Part shown: piece by piece, positions 35,030-44,029 of the stretch
How the letters are laid out: each line of letters begins with the position of its first letter
Position numbering within the stretch: position 1 is the stretch's first letter
Assembly: GCF_002836515.1 (NCBI RefSeq)
Contig: NZ_PJBC01000065.1
Location: 558,001 to 622,000, forward strand
Length of the DNA stretch: 64,000 nucleotides
Direction of reading: 5' to 3'
Source: Pseudomonas sp. Choline-02u-1
GTDB lineage: Bacteria; Pseudomonadota; Gammaproteobacteria; Pseudomonadales; Pseudomonadaceae
Translations under genes and position numbers: made by a program
The notes under the pieces: generated by a model
The model's database searches: none
What the model was told of the DNA's origin: nothing
Seen by the model: only the letters and a program-made list of their open reading frames with translations

Positions 35030-36431
35030 CGAACTCGACCCTTGCCAGCCAAAGCAAGCTTTTGACGTCCTGTTCAGACGCCGCCATTCTCTTTTGCAGA
35101 TCAGCGGAGGACTGCGTGTAACTGCTGAAGTAATGCATGACATCCACCTCGCCGGCGTTCGGCGTCGGGTGGTTGTCCTTAGGGTTTTGCATCAATGTGG
35201 ATGTTTCTTTGTGAGTCCAGGAGTAACCGGGGATGATTCCCCCACCGTACTCATTGAGAATCAAATGACCAAACTCATGAGCCGACGTTTCTTTGAACTC
35301 TTCTCTGGCAATGTCTCTAGCGAACTCTGGAGTTCGACGTCGTTGAACAACGTAGCTTTCATAGGCATAACCGGCGTTGTGATAAACCTTTCTTGCAATC
35401 GCCAGACTGGTGGAACGACCGAAGTCCGCCGACAGCGAATCAATCAAAGGGAAATCCCCGGCTTTGGGCTCGACGTTGATCTCGGTTTTGACCGTGACTT
35501 TGTACAGGCCTTTGCTGGTCGTGATGCCCTCAGCGATACCGCCGCCGCGTGAGCCATTACGCGACCAGTACAACTCGATACCTTCCTTGGCCCAGCCGAG
35601 TAACGTGCTGAAAGGCGTGGGTACCAGTCCGGGTGTGGAACCACTACTGCCGCCGTCTGAAAAGCTCGGGCGTAACGTGACCTCAACGGTCTTGGCGTTG
35701 CGGTCGATGCGCGCATCGACCCACTTAACCTCTCCAGCCGAGCAATCAAGCTTCACTTCAGTCACGTGCTGTTTCCCCGCCCCGGTCGCGGTGAGGCGCA
35801 CTTTCAGGTTCGGGCTTTTCAGGACTTTGGTATCAAGGATGCCGGCCGTGTCGTAGCCGTCCCATTGCCATGGATGCTTGCCTGGTGGCAGGAACGGCGC
35901 GGTGTTGGCTTCGGCGTAAACCAGCTTTTCGCCGTCCAGCACTTCCAGCTTCACACTGTCAGCTGCGTCCATGCGGTTCTCGACAACGAAATCGACCACC
36001 TCACGGTTTTTCGATGTTCCTGATTTCAGCTCGTCGAAGTCTGGAATTTCCAGCGGCGTCAGTACCGAGTTGCCACCGGACTTCAAACCCAGTCGGTAAT
36101 CCAGCGCCGCGACAACCGCTATAGCGGCAAGCCCCGAAAATGGCGCTGGCGAATGCGAATTACCGATAATCACCGTCCCTGAACCCGCCGTAACCTTGTT
36201 CCCGTGAGAGCCAACGGAGCCGACTGTGGCGGCCGGTTTTCCATTGATCAACACAGTGGTCGCCAAGCTGCCGGACATCGCACCACCACACGCCGAGGCA
36301 TCGCCTTGGCGGGCGGCCGCGAGGCCGTCGAAGAACACGTCGCCGGAACCGGCGGCGATCGGGTTGGTGCCATGGCCGGGGAGCGGGCAAGCGGTGGGGT
36401 CGGATACGCGTGCTGCGGGTTTGCCAGACAT
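35022..36431 (-). CDS. PAAR-domain T6SS effector with HEXXH metallopeptidase domain, 469 aa
   Basis: The ATG at 36431 with AAGGAG upstream gives MSGKPAARVSDPTACPLPGH, a PAAR domain start (PAAR ~1-95, ending GSGTVIIGNSHSPAPFSG). A middle Ig/FlgD-like region follows (PGKHPWQWDGYDTAG). The C-terminal part has a zinc-protease motif HEFGH at 385-389 and a following Met (STLM, ~414) that could be a metzincin-type Met-turn, with His of SWTHKE or MHYF as third ligand. PAAR tips the VgrG spike and carries the protease into the target. VgrG2b of the P. aeruginosa H2 system is also an HEXXH effector acting in the periplasm; relatedness is inferred. Inserted between tssE and tssF. Confidence 0.85.
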   Translation of the reverse strand: MSGKPAARVSDPTACPLPGHGTNPIAAGSGDVFFDGLAAARQGDASACGGAMSGSLATTVLINGKPAATVGSVGSHGNKVTAGSGTVIIGNSHSPAPFSGLAAIAVVAALDYRLGLKSGGNSVLTPLEIPDFDELKSGTSKNREVVDFVVENRMDAADSVKLEVLDGEKLVYAEANTAPFLPPGKHPWQWDGYDTAGILDTKVLKSPNLKVRLTATGAGKQHVTEVKLDCSAGEVKWVDARIDRNAKTVEVTLRPSFSDGGSSGSTPGLVPTPFSTLLGWAKEGIELYWSRNGSRGGGIAEGITTSKGLYKVTVKTEINVEPKAGDFPLIDSLSADFGRSTSLAIARKVYHNAGYAYESYVVQRRRTPEFARDIAREEFKETSAHEFGHLILNEYGGGIIPGYSWTHKETSTLMQNPKDNHPTPNAGEVDVMHYFSSYTQSSADLQKRMAASEQDVKSLLWLARVEFDD

Positions 36432-36441
36432 CGGGATCTCC

Positions 36442-36849
36442 TTAGGTGACCTTGACTTGTCCGCTGCCATCCAGGCGCGCGGAAAAACTGACCTGACGCT
36501 TGAACCCTTCAATTTCCAGCAGGCCTTCGATACTGAAGGCCAGGCGAAGCTGATCGTGGTCACGCGGCAGGGAAATGACACGCACGTTGCTCAGGCGCGG
36601 TTCGTAGGCTTCGATGAAGCTTTCGATGGCCAGGCGGGCCTGACTCAGCGAGTCGTGCAGGCTCAGGCGCATGTCATTGAGATCGGGCAACCCGTAGTCG
36701 GCCAGCGTTTGCACGCTGCCGGCCCGGGTGCTGAGCATTTTGGCCAGATGGGCAGCCACCGACGCCATGGCAGAAACCTCGAGGCTCTTGCCATTGCGTA
36801 GTTGTGCGTCGCCGTTGAGGCGTTCGAACAGGCTGCCGTATCCGTCCAT
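36442..36849 (-). CDS. tssE: T6SS baseplate protein TssE (gp25-like), 135 aa
   Basis: gp25-type protein: GYGSLFERLNGD at the start, VQTLADYGLPDLNDMR, RLAIESFIEAYEPRLSNVRV with the conserved Glu-x-x-Glu-Pro-Arg-Leu, and FSIEGLL. It starts sheath assembly on the baseplate. Ten bp before it lies the tssC stop and 10 bp after it begins the PAAR effector, so the inserted module reads from the T6SS promoter. Confidence 0.94.
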   Translation of the reverse strand: MDGYGSLFERLNGDAQLRNGKSLEVSAMASVAAHLAKMLSTRAGSVQTLADYGLPDLNDMRLSLHDSLSQARLAIESFIEAYEPRLSNVRVISLPRDHDQLRLAFSIEGLLEIEGFKRQVSFSARLDGSGQVKVT

Positions 36850-36858
36850 GAGTTGCTC

Positions 36859-38334
36859 TTACTCTTTGTCCAGCTTGCCAACCAGCGACAGGGTGAAATC
36901 GGCACCCATGTACTTGAAGTGCGGACGCACGTTCAAGCTCACGCGGTACCAGCCCGGCTCACCTTCAACGTCGCTGACGATCACTTGCGCAGCGCGCAGC
37001 GGACGACGGCCACGGACTTCGGCGCTCGGGTTTTCCTGGTCGGCCACGTACTGACGGATCCACTTGTTCAGTTCCAGCTCGAGGTCGGTACGCTCTTTCC
37101 ACGAACCGAGTTGCTCGCGCTGCAGCACTTTGAGGTAGTGAGCCAGGCGGTTGACGATCATCATGTACGGCAGCTGGGTGCCGAGCTTGTAGTTCAGCTC
37201 TGCCGCCTTGCCTTCTGCGCTGATGCCGAAGAACTTCGGCTTCTGCACCGAGCTTGCGGAGAAGAACGCCGCGTTGTCGGAGCCTTTGCGCATGGTCAGG
37301 GAAATGAAGCCTTCCTCGGCCAATTCGTATTCACGACGGTCGGAAACCAATACTTCGGTAGGAATCTTGGTTTCGATTTCTCCCATGCTTTCGAAGTGGT
37401 GCAACGGCAGGTCTTCAACCGCGCCACCGCTCTGCGGGCCGATGATATTCGGGCACCAGCGGAATTTGGCGAAGCTGTCGGTCAGCTTGGTGCCGAACGC
37501 GTACGCGGTGTTGCCCCACAGGTAGTGCTCGTGGCTGTTGGCAACGGTTTCCTTGTAGACGAACGACTTGACCGGGTTTTCTTCCGGATCGTACGGGTTG
37601 CGCAGCAGGAAACGCGGCACGGTCAGGCCAACGTAGCGGGAGTCTTCCGAAGTACGGAAGCTCTGCCATTTGGCAAATTGCGGGCCTTCGAAGTGGTCTT
37701 TCAGATCTTTCAGATCCGGCAGGCCGGTGAAGCTTTCCAGGCCGAAGAATTTCGGGCCGGCGGCAGCAATGAACGGCGCGTGGGACATGCACGAAACGCT
37801 GGCCACGTACTGCATCAGCTTGACGTCTGGCGAGCTTGGCGACATGTAGTAGTTGGCGATGATCGCGCCCACAGGCTGACCACCGAACTGGCCGTATTCA
37901 GCGGTGTAGATGTGCTTGTACAGGCCCGACTGCATGACTTCCGGCGAATCTTCGAAATCGTCCAGCAGGTCTTCTTTGGAGACGTTGAGGATTTCGATCT
38001 TGATGTTTTCGCGGAAATTGGTGCGGTCGACCAGCAACTGCAGGCCACGCCACGACGATTCCAGCGCCTGGAAATCCGGGTGGTGCAGGATTTCGTCCAT
38101 CTGACGGCTGAGCTTGGCATCGATCTCGGCGATCATGCGGTCGACCATGGCCTTCTTGACCGGCTCACCGTTGTTCTGCGGCTTGAGCAGTTCTTCGATG
38201 AAGGCCGACACGCCGCGCTTGGCGATGTCGTAGGCTTCGTCGTCCGGAGTCAGACGGGTTTCGGCGATGATGCTGTCGAGAATGCTGTATTCGCCGCTGG
38301 CGGCGCTCTTCTCTTGTGCTGCGCTAGTGCTCAT
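36859..38334 (-). CDS. tssC: T6SS large sheath protein TssC, 491 aa
   Basis: Typical TssC/VipB: HPDFQALESSWRGLQLLVDR, ENIKIEILNVSKEDLLDDFE, YGQFGGQPVGAIIANYYM, and C-terminal PGWYRVSLNVRPHFKYMGAD. Pairs with TssB to form the contractile sheath. It is the most conserved part of the cluster and 25 bp downstream of tssB. Confidence 0.98.
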   Translation of the reverse strand: MSTSAAQEKSAASGEYSILDSIIAETRLTPDDEAYDIAKRGVSAFIEELLKPQNNGEPVKKAMVDRMIAEIDAKLSRQMDEILHHPDFQALESSWRGLQLLVDRTNFRENIKIEILNVSKEDLLDDFEDSPEVMQSGLYKHIYTAEYGQFGGQPVGAIIANYYMSPSSPDVKLMQYVASVSCMSHAPFIAAAGPKFFGLESFTGLPDLKDLKDHFEGPQFAKWQSFRTSEDSRYVGLTVPRFLLRNPYDPEENPVKSFVYKETVANSHEHYLWGNTAYAFGTKLTDSFAKFRWCPNIIGPQSGGAVEDLPLHHFESMGEIETKIPTEVLVSDRREYELAEEGFISLTMRKGSDNAAFFSASSVQKPKFFGISAEGKAAELNYKLGTQLPYMMIVNRLAHYLKVLQREQLGSWKERTDLELELNKWIRQYVADQENPSAEVRGRRPLRAAQVIVSDVEGEPGWYRVSLNVRPHFKYMGADFTLSLVGKLDKE

Positions 38335-38359
38335 TGTGTTGGCTTCCTTGGCAAGAGTC

Positions 38360-38863
38360 TCAGGCGTCCGGGGCTGCGGCGTTCAGGCCCAGCTCACCGA
38401 GTACGCGACCGCGGGATTCGTCGTCGGCGAGCACGCCTTCGATCGCTTTACGGAACGCAGGAGCGTTACCCAGCGGGCCTTTGAGGGCCACCAGCGCATC
38501 GCGCAGTTCCATCAGTTTTTTCAGCTCAGGCACTTGCTCGACCAGGCTGGCCGGGTTGAAGTCCTTCATCGAATTGACGCGCAATTGCACGGCCAGCTCT
38601 TCAGCCTCGCCATCTTCCTGCAGACGGTTCGGCACGCTCAGCGTCAGACCCAGCTCTTGCTTGGCCAACACTTCGTCGAAGGTCATCTTGTCGATGCTGA
38701 TCGGCTTGCGATCTTCGATTTTGCGATCGTCCTTGCGGTGGGTGTAGTCACCGATTGCCAGCAGCTTCAGCGGCAGTTCAATCTCTTCCTGAGCACCGCC
38801 GGTGGCGGGTTTGAAGGTGACGTTGATGCGTTCCTTGGGGGCTACCGAGCCTTCTTTGGCCAT
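38360..38863 (-). CDS. tssB: T6SS small sheath protein TssB, 167 aa
   Basis: The ATG at 38863 (MAKEGSVAPKERINVTFKPA) is chosen; it has AAGGAG upstream and matches the usual N-terminus, while the longer frame is only open sequence. Contains EIELPLKLLAIGDYTHRKDD, ISIDKMTFDEVLAKQELGLT and RVNSMKDFNPASLVEQVPEL, hallmarks of VipA. Forms the sheath with TssC. Confidence 0.97.
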   Translation of the reverse strand: MAKEGSVAPKERINVTFKPATGGAQEEIELPLKLLAIGDYTHRKDDRKIEDRKPISIDKMTFDEVLAKQELGLTLSVPNRLQEDGEAEELAVQLRVNSMKDFNPASLVEQVPELKKLMELRDALVALKGPLGNAPAFRKAIEGVLADDESRGRVLGELGLNAAAPDA

Positions 38864-38895
38864 GGCTTTTCTCCTTGCGGTTGTGGCCCTGGGGC

Positions 38896-40458
38896 CTATT
38901 CGAGTACCACTTCGAGATCGAGGTGGCACAGCCTGCGATAAATCTCTTCCTTGCTTTCACGTACGGCGTGGTTCTGCGGCAACAACTCGCAGCAACTGTG
39001 CAGCAGGTGCAGCACTTGCAATGCAAGATCGGGCTCCCAGGCGTGCAGGCCTGAGTCCTGTAATGTCTGATCGAGGGTTTCGAGCTGGTTCTTGGCCAGT
39101 TCGTATTTCTTGGCCAGGAAACACAGCCGCGCGAGGGTGAACTGCCAGAAGAAGCGTTCACGGCCACCGTGGGCAGATTGCAGACCCTGCTTGAGAATCT
39201 GCACGGCCGGCTTCAAACCTTCCTTGCGCAGGATCGGCTGGACTTCCTCGAGGGCTTTTTCCCACGCCGGCTGGGTTTCGACGTTCTCGCTTTCGACCTT
39301 GCGCGGCGCGCTGGCGCTTTGCAGGTGCGGCATGACATTGGCGGCGATCCACGCCCGGGTGGACGGATCGGCAAACGGCGCGCCGTCATGGAAGCGCAAC
39401 TCGATGATGCCCGGCAGGCGCTGAATCAAAAGCGCGAAGTGGATTTCCACTTCGCGCATTGCCAATTCGGCGTTGAGGTTCTGGAGACATTCCCAGACCA
39501 TCCTCTGGCCATCGAACCAGAACGGCGCCTTCGCCAGGCTCGCCTCCAGTTCCACCAACAGGTCGGCGTATTTGCCCTGATCGAAACGGTCCTGATAGAG
39601 CTTGAGCTTTTCCAGCGGCAGGCCGCGCAATACGGTGATCTGCTCGGCGTTGCGCTCGGGCACCGCGTCGATGGTCATCCACAGCAAGGTACGATTGAGG
39701 CGCAACGCGCGCAGGTCAGTGGCCTTCTGCTTGAGCCACCAGGCGCACAACGGCCGGGCGCTTTCCTGCTGGGCACGCAGGGCCTTGTGCGCATCCCTTT
39801 CGTTGTCGATCGGCGCGCCTGGAGTGAGCAACTGGCTCGCCGCCTGCTTGACCTGCGCCACCGCCGCGCCCACCACACCGGGAGCCGGCTGGTTGTCGGC
39901 GGCGCGCTGGATCATGGTTTTCAGGCGGCGGGAAATCGGCAGCAGCAGCGGCGCATCATCGCCCAGATGTTCAGTACAGGCGGCTTCGAGACCGGCCAGG
40001 TGCTCGGAGAGCTGCCGGAACATCGGCAACTGCTCTTTGATCGCAATGTTTTCGGTAATGACCTGCTCGAGACGCGGCACCAGCCAGCCAATCGCGGCGG
40101 CACGGGTGCGGGGTTTGAGCGGGCGGACGTCGGCCCAGTTGTTTTCCGACAGATGGTGCAGCAGACCGAGTCCGGCGAGCAGGCCTGGGAAGGATTCACG
40201 CTGGTACAGCGACCAGGTCAGCCAGGCGCCGACACGCAGATCCTTGGATTGGGTACGCAGCAGATTTTCGCTGTTTTCGCGGATTTTCAGCCAGTCGATC
40301 TGCCCGCTTTCGTGCATCGACGAAGCCTTGGCCAGCTCACTTTCCAGCGCCTCGAACTCGCTCGAAAAACGAACGTCTTCGCCCGCGAAATTCTCTTTGG
40401 AAACAGAGACTTTTGCGAGTTCGAGGTAATGGGCGGAAAGTTTGCTTGAGTAGGACAT
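38896..40458 (-). CDS. tssA: T6SS protein TssA (ImpA_N/VasJ type), 520 aa
   Basis: First gene of the T6SS operon. It has an ImpA N-terminal domain (LLRTQSKDLRVGAWLTWSLY, GLLHHLSENNWADVRPLKPR) and a long helical C-terminal part (FFWQFTLARLCFLAKKYELA, LQDSGLHAWEPDLALQVLHL), the long-form TssA that caps the growing sheath-tube. An AAAGG site precedes the ATG. It is followed after 32 bp by tssB. Confidence 0.93.
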   Translation of the reverse strand: MSYSSKLSAHYLELAKVSVSKENFAGEDVRFSSEFEALESELAKASSMHESGQIDWLKIRENSENLLRTQSKDLRVGAWLTWSLYQRESFPGLLAGLGLLHHLSENNWADVRPLKPRTRAAAIGWLVPRLEQVITENIAIKEQLPMFRQLSEHLAGLEAACTEHLGDDAPLLLPISRRLKTMIQRAADNQPAPGVVGAAVAQVKQAASQLLTPGAPIDNERDAHKALRAQQESARPLCAWWLKQKATDLRALRLNRTLLWMTIDAVPERNAEQITVLRGLPLEKLKLYQDRFDQGKYADLLVELEASLAKAPFWFDGQRMVWECLQNLNAELAMREVEIHFALLIQRLPGIIELRFHDGAPFADPSTRAWIAANVMPHLQSASAPRKVESENVETQPAWEKALEEVQPILRKEGLKPAVQILKQGLQSAHGGRERFFWQFTLARLCFLAKKYELAKNQLETLDQTLQDSGLHAWEPDLALQVLHLLHSCCELLPQNHAVRESKEEIYRRLCHLDLEVVLE

Positions 40459-41156
40459 CCATGGCCTTTATTAAGGATTACAGTCGTGCGGGCGAATGCA
40501 GTTTCAGCCACGCGGGACAGTATCGAAGAGCAGTTCAGCGACTCATCCAATTGAGATGTGCTCTTTCAAGTGGGCGCATCGTAATCACTATGATGGCCAC
40601 TAGCAAGCATCTGATTAAACAACAAGACGAACTGTTCATTGAGGTCTGCAGGAGATCGCCCTATATGCCGCAGGGGTTTCCCTGATGCCGCTTATTAATC
40701 AGCACATTTCCCCTGCTCCCGCGAAACCGTTGACCCAGAGCCTCCCACCCAGCCGGGCGAGTTTATCTGACGCTCGTATCCTCGAGCGGCGTGCAGCATG
40801 ACAAATTCAAAAGAAAATAGAAGTAGGACACTTCCGAAAATGACCGATTGCCATCAAGAAGTTTCCAACGACAACGATGATCGCAAAAAGTGCCACTATA
40901 ATGATGGCATTTCATTATTCTGAAACTTTCCTCACTGTCAAACACCGTCAAGTCGATAGTTATCGAAGCGGCGTCCTACAGACACTTCACTCATTCCCCC
41001 GACACTTTCAAACCCGGAATACTCTGACAAATGTCAGGGATACTTCTTACATCAATTAGTTTGCCGCGCCGTTAGCTTGCCTTGGCAACTTTTCATGCGC
41101 GGCGATCAGGGAGGAACGGTATCGCGCTCTGACTCATTTTGCTTAAGGACAAGCCC
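40459..41156. promoter_or_regulatory. 698-bp divergent intergenic region between the T6SS operon and the vgrG-lipase operon
   Basis: This must hold the promoters of both operons. It is clearly more A/T-rich than the flanking genes. On the plus strand a TATAAT lies at 40897-40902, but with no good -35 box. No perfect sigma-54 -24/-12 element was found on either strand; two near matches have wrong spacing. No open frame in it looks like a gene, and no tRNA or IS remnant is seen. Confidence 0.5.
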
Positions 41157-43184
41157 ATGTTCGGCAAAGGCCACTGCGCGCCATTCTCACTGCACATCCC
41201 GGCCATTCGTCACGACTTTCAGGTGCTCGCGTTCACAGGTACAGAAGCGATCAGCCAGCTGTACGCTTTTCGCGTCGAGCTGGTGAGCGAACACGCGGAT
41301 TTTGATTTGGAAAGCCTGCTCAGCCAGCCCGCCTTTCTGCAGTTCGGATTAAGGGATGAAGGCATTCATGGGCGGATCGAAGATGTAATGCTGGGCGAGA
41401 CCGGAAAGCGCCTGACCCGATACGAGCTGACACTGGTGCCGGCGCTTCACTATCTGCAACTGAGCCAGGACCAACGGATTTTTCAGCAGCTGACAGTGCC
41501 GCACATCATCGCGCAAGTGCTCAGAGGGCATGGCATCCAGGCCGATGACTTCACATTCAATGTCGCCGCCGGCGAGCCACGTGAATACTGCACGCAGTAC
41601 GGCGAAAGCGATTTCCTGTTCATCCAGCGCCTGTGCGCCGAAGAGGGTATTGCCTGGCATCACCAGCATTCGGTCGACGGGCATTTGCTGGTGTTCAGCG
41701 ACAACCCGGTGTTCGCGCCCAACTTGGGTACGACACCCTTTCAGGTTGATAGCGGCATGGTCGCCGAACACCCGGTGGTCAACCACCTGACCCTGGGCTT
41801 CAACACACGCACCAGCACTGTCACCCGCCGCGACTATGACCTGAAGCGCCCCAACCTGCTGCTGGAAAACCGTTTCACCGCCGAGTTCAGTCCCGAGCTC
41901 GAAGACTACCGCTATCCGTTGTTGATGACCTCAGAGAGGTCCGGCAAACAGCTGGCGCGTCAGACGTTGGAGCGCCACCGCAGCGATTACCAATGGATTG
42001 AAGGCAAAAGCAATCAGCCGATTCTGCGCAGCGGTCACCTGTTCGATCTACGCCAACATCCTCGGCCGGAGTGCAACGAGTCGTGGCGGCTGCTGCAGCT
42101 CTCTCATGAAGGCAAGCAACCAGGCGTGCTCGAAGAGGTCTTCAGCAGCGACGATGCCCATGCTGCCAATGGCTTCACGCAGGGTTATCGCAACACGTTC
42201 AAGGCTATCCCTGCGGATGTGTTTTACCGCCCGCCACTGCCCGCGCCGAGGCCTCTGCTGGTTTGCCAGACCGCAAAAGTCACCGTGCCACCGGGGGAGG
42301 AAATTTTTTGCGACGAGCACGCACGGGTTCGGGTTGAGTTCCCCTGGGACCGCACTGAACGCAACAGCGAGAAAAGCAGCTGCTGGCTGCGCGTAGCCTC
42401 CAGTTGGGCGGGTGATGGATTTGGCGCAGTGGCCATACCCCGGGTTGGAATGGAGGTGGTCGTGACTTTTCTGGAGGGCAACCCGGATCACCCCTTGATT
42501 ACCGGCTGCGTCGCCAACAAGGTCAATGGTGTTGCTCATCCCTTGCCGGCGAGTCAGACCCGAACGGTGTTGCGCAGCCAGAGCACTCCGCGCAATGGCG
42601 GCTACAACGAACTGTCGATCGAGGATCGCGCCGGGCAGGAAAAAATCTACCTGCGGGCCCAGCGTGATCTGGAGCAACTGATCCTCAACGACAGCCGCAG
42701 CCTGATCACGCGCGACCGCCATGAGCATGTCGGCAATGACAGCACCAGCCTGATCGAGGGCCGGGATTCGCGCACTCATCAAGGGCTGCGCAGCACACTG
42801 ATCAATGCCGATGACATGCTGACCGTCAGCGGCACCAGCAGTCAGACCGTTGGCGCCCTGGTGATTCAGGCCGGTCAACAGGCGCATGTCACTGCAAGCA
42901 ACGTGGTGATTGATGCCGGCATGAGCCTGACGCTGTCAGCGGGCGGCCATCACATCGTGATCAATGCCGCCGGGATTTTCAGCAGCGTGCCCATGGTAGA
43001 GGGCGGAGCGCCGCTGCCGGGGCTCGCGCCGCTACAACCGCTACAGGCAGAGGCCGGTCTGGCTCCTCCGATCAACGCCACACCGCAGTCGATCATCAAC
43101 AGTGCCCGCCTGCAGGCGGCGGACTATTGCCCGCTGTGCGAAGCCTGCGCGGCGGGTCTGTGCGAGCTGGGAGAAGTCGCATGA
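41157..43184 (+). CDS. vgrG: Second T6SS spike protein VgrG, 675 aa, with Cys-rich C-terminal tail
   Basis: The ATG at 41157 has AAGGAC just upstream; the frame is open 18 bp further to a TTG. VgrG features: VLAFTGTEAISQLYAFRVEL, ESDFLFIQRLCAEEGIAWHH, OB fold VASSWAGDGFGAVAIPRVGM, then VTFLEGNPDHPLITGC and a beta-helix tail. It ends in YCPLCEACAAGLCEL, with four cysteines that could bind zinc. The body differs clearly from the VgrG at 14492-16528. The stop overlaps the DUF4123 start (ATGA). It is the carrier for the downstream lipase. Confidence 0.95.
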   Translation: MFGKGHCAPFSLHIPAIRHDFQVLAFTGTEAISQLYAFRVELVSEHADFDLESLLSQPAFLQFGLRDEGIHGRIEDVMLGETGKRLTRYELTLVPALHYLQLSQDQRIFQQLTVPHIIAQVLRGHGIQADDFTFNVAAGEPREYCTQYGESDFLFIQRLCAEEGIAWHHQHSVDGHLLVFSDNPVFAPNLGTTPFQVDSGMVAEHPVVNHLTLGFNTRTSTVTRRDYDLKRPNLLLENRFTAEFSPELEDYRYPLLMTSERSGKQLARQTLERHRSDYQWIEGKSNQPILRSGHLFDLRQHPRPECNESWRLLQLSHEGKQPGVLEEVFSSDDAHAANGFTQGYRNTFKAIPADVFYRPPLPAPRPLLVCQTAKVTVPPGEEIFCDEHARVRVEFPWDRTERNSEKSSCWLRVASSWAGDGFGAVAIPRVGMEVVVTFLEGNPDHPLITGCVANKVNGVAHPLPASQTRTVLRSQSTPRNGGYNELSIEDRAGQEKIYLRAQRDLEQLILNDSRSLITRDRHEHVGNDSTSLIEGRDSRTHQGLRSTLINADDMLTVSGTSSQTVGALVIQAGQQAHVTASNVVIDAGMSLTLSAGGHHIVINAAGIFSSVPMVEGGAPLPGLAPLQPLQAEAGLAPPINATPQSIINSARLQAADYCPLCEACAAGLCELGEVA

Positions 43185-44029
43185 GCCCGGTCGCACAATG
43201 GTTGCACGCGCAATCCCGCGCCGGCTGCGATCTGTATCTGATGCTCGACACCGACGATCAAAGCGCAGAGCACGCTGCGCTGACCCGCGACCTCGGCACC
43301 GCGCGGTTTCGCCCGCTGTACACCGGCACGCCGGCCGAGTCGCTGGCGCCAACCGGCCCGCTGCTGTTGCAGATCGATACGGCGCAGCATCCCGCCATCC
43401 AGGCCTTGCTCGCCACGCCCGAGCGCAATTGGGGCTGGCTGGCCAGTGCCCGTCATGGCGAGCTTGATCTGCTGGCCGCGCACTGGCGCGAGCGCCTGAT
43501 CACCGGCGAACGCCCGAATCAGGCGGTGTACCGCGTGCATGACAACCGGGTTCTGGGCCGTGCGCTGGCGCACCTGCAACCCCAGCACCGCGCGGCGTTT
43601 CTCGGGCCATTCAACAGCGTCTGCTATTGGCACGCAGAGCGATGGAACGCCATCGACAACCCGGACCCCGGCCACCACCCGCTGCCGATGGATCCGCCTT
43701 GGCTGCACACGCCGACCCCGGAGCTGATCTACGCCAACGTGCTGTTCGACAACACCCGCCGTTACCTGGTCGGCGAACACACCGAAGCAATGGCCACGCT
43801 GGCCGAACAGCTCGACGTCGATGAGTGGCTGTGGGGCCTGATTCAACTGACGCACTTGTGGGGCTGGCAACAACCGGAGCAAGTGCATTTCTTGCTGACC
43901 CGCAGTTTGCAGTTACCGGGATATCGGCCAGGCAAATCATGGCTGCCCAAACCCGGTGAAGATCCGGCGATGCATTTTGAGCGGGTATATCAGGAAGCGT
44001 TGTATTGGCAGGGAGAGGTAGGTCGATGA
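43181..44029 (+). CDS. DUF4123 T6SS adaptor/chaperone, 282 aa
   Basis: The ATG at 43181 overlaps the vgrG stop (ATGA); the longer open frame upstream lies in vgrG. The N-terminal half is DUF4123-like (YLMLDTDDQSAEHAA, LLLQIDTAQHPAIQALLATP, GWLASARHGELDLLAAHWRE, AAFLGPFNSVCYW). DUF4123 proteins (Tap-1/TEC) load a specific effector on its VgrG and are not themselves secreted. Position between vgrG and the effector set is diagnostic. Confidence 0.88.
   Translation: MSPVAQWLHAQSRAGCDLYLMLDTDDQSAEHAALTRDLGTARFRPLYTGTPAESLAPTGPLLLQIDTAQHPAIQALLATPERNWGWLASARHGELDLLAAHWRERLITGERPNQAVYRVHDNRVLGRALAHLQPQHRAAFLGPFNSVCYWHAERWNAIDNPDPGHHPLPMDPPWLHTPTPELIYANVLFDNTRRYLVGEHTEAMATLAEQLDVDEWLWGLIQLTHLWGWQQPEQVHFLLTRSLQLPGYRPGKSWLPKPGEDPAMHFERVYQEALYWQGEVGR

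Noticed and set aside
40883..40895. Sigma-54-like element on the minus strand (TGGCAC...TTGC)
   Set aside because: The spacing between GG and GC is two bases too short for a -24/-12 promoter.
41078..41098. Sigma-54-like element on the plus strand before vgrG (TTGGCA...TGC)
   Set aside because: The GC is displaced by one base and the -12 part is not TTGC; too weak to call.
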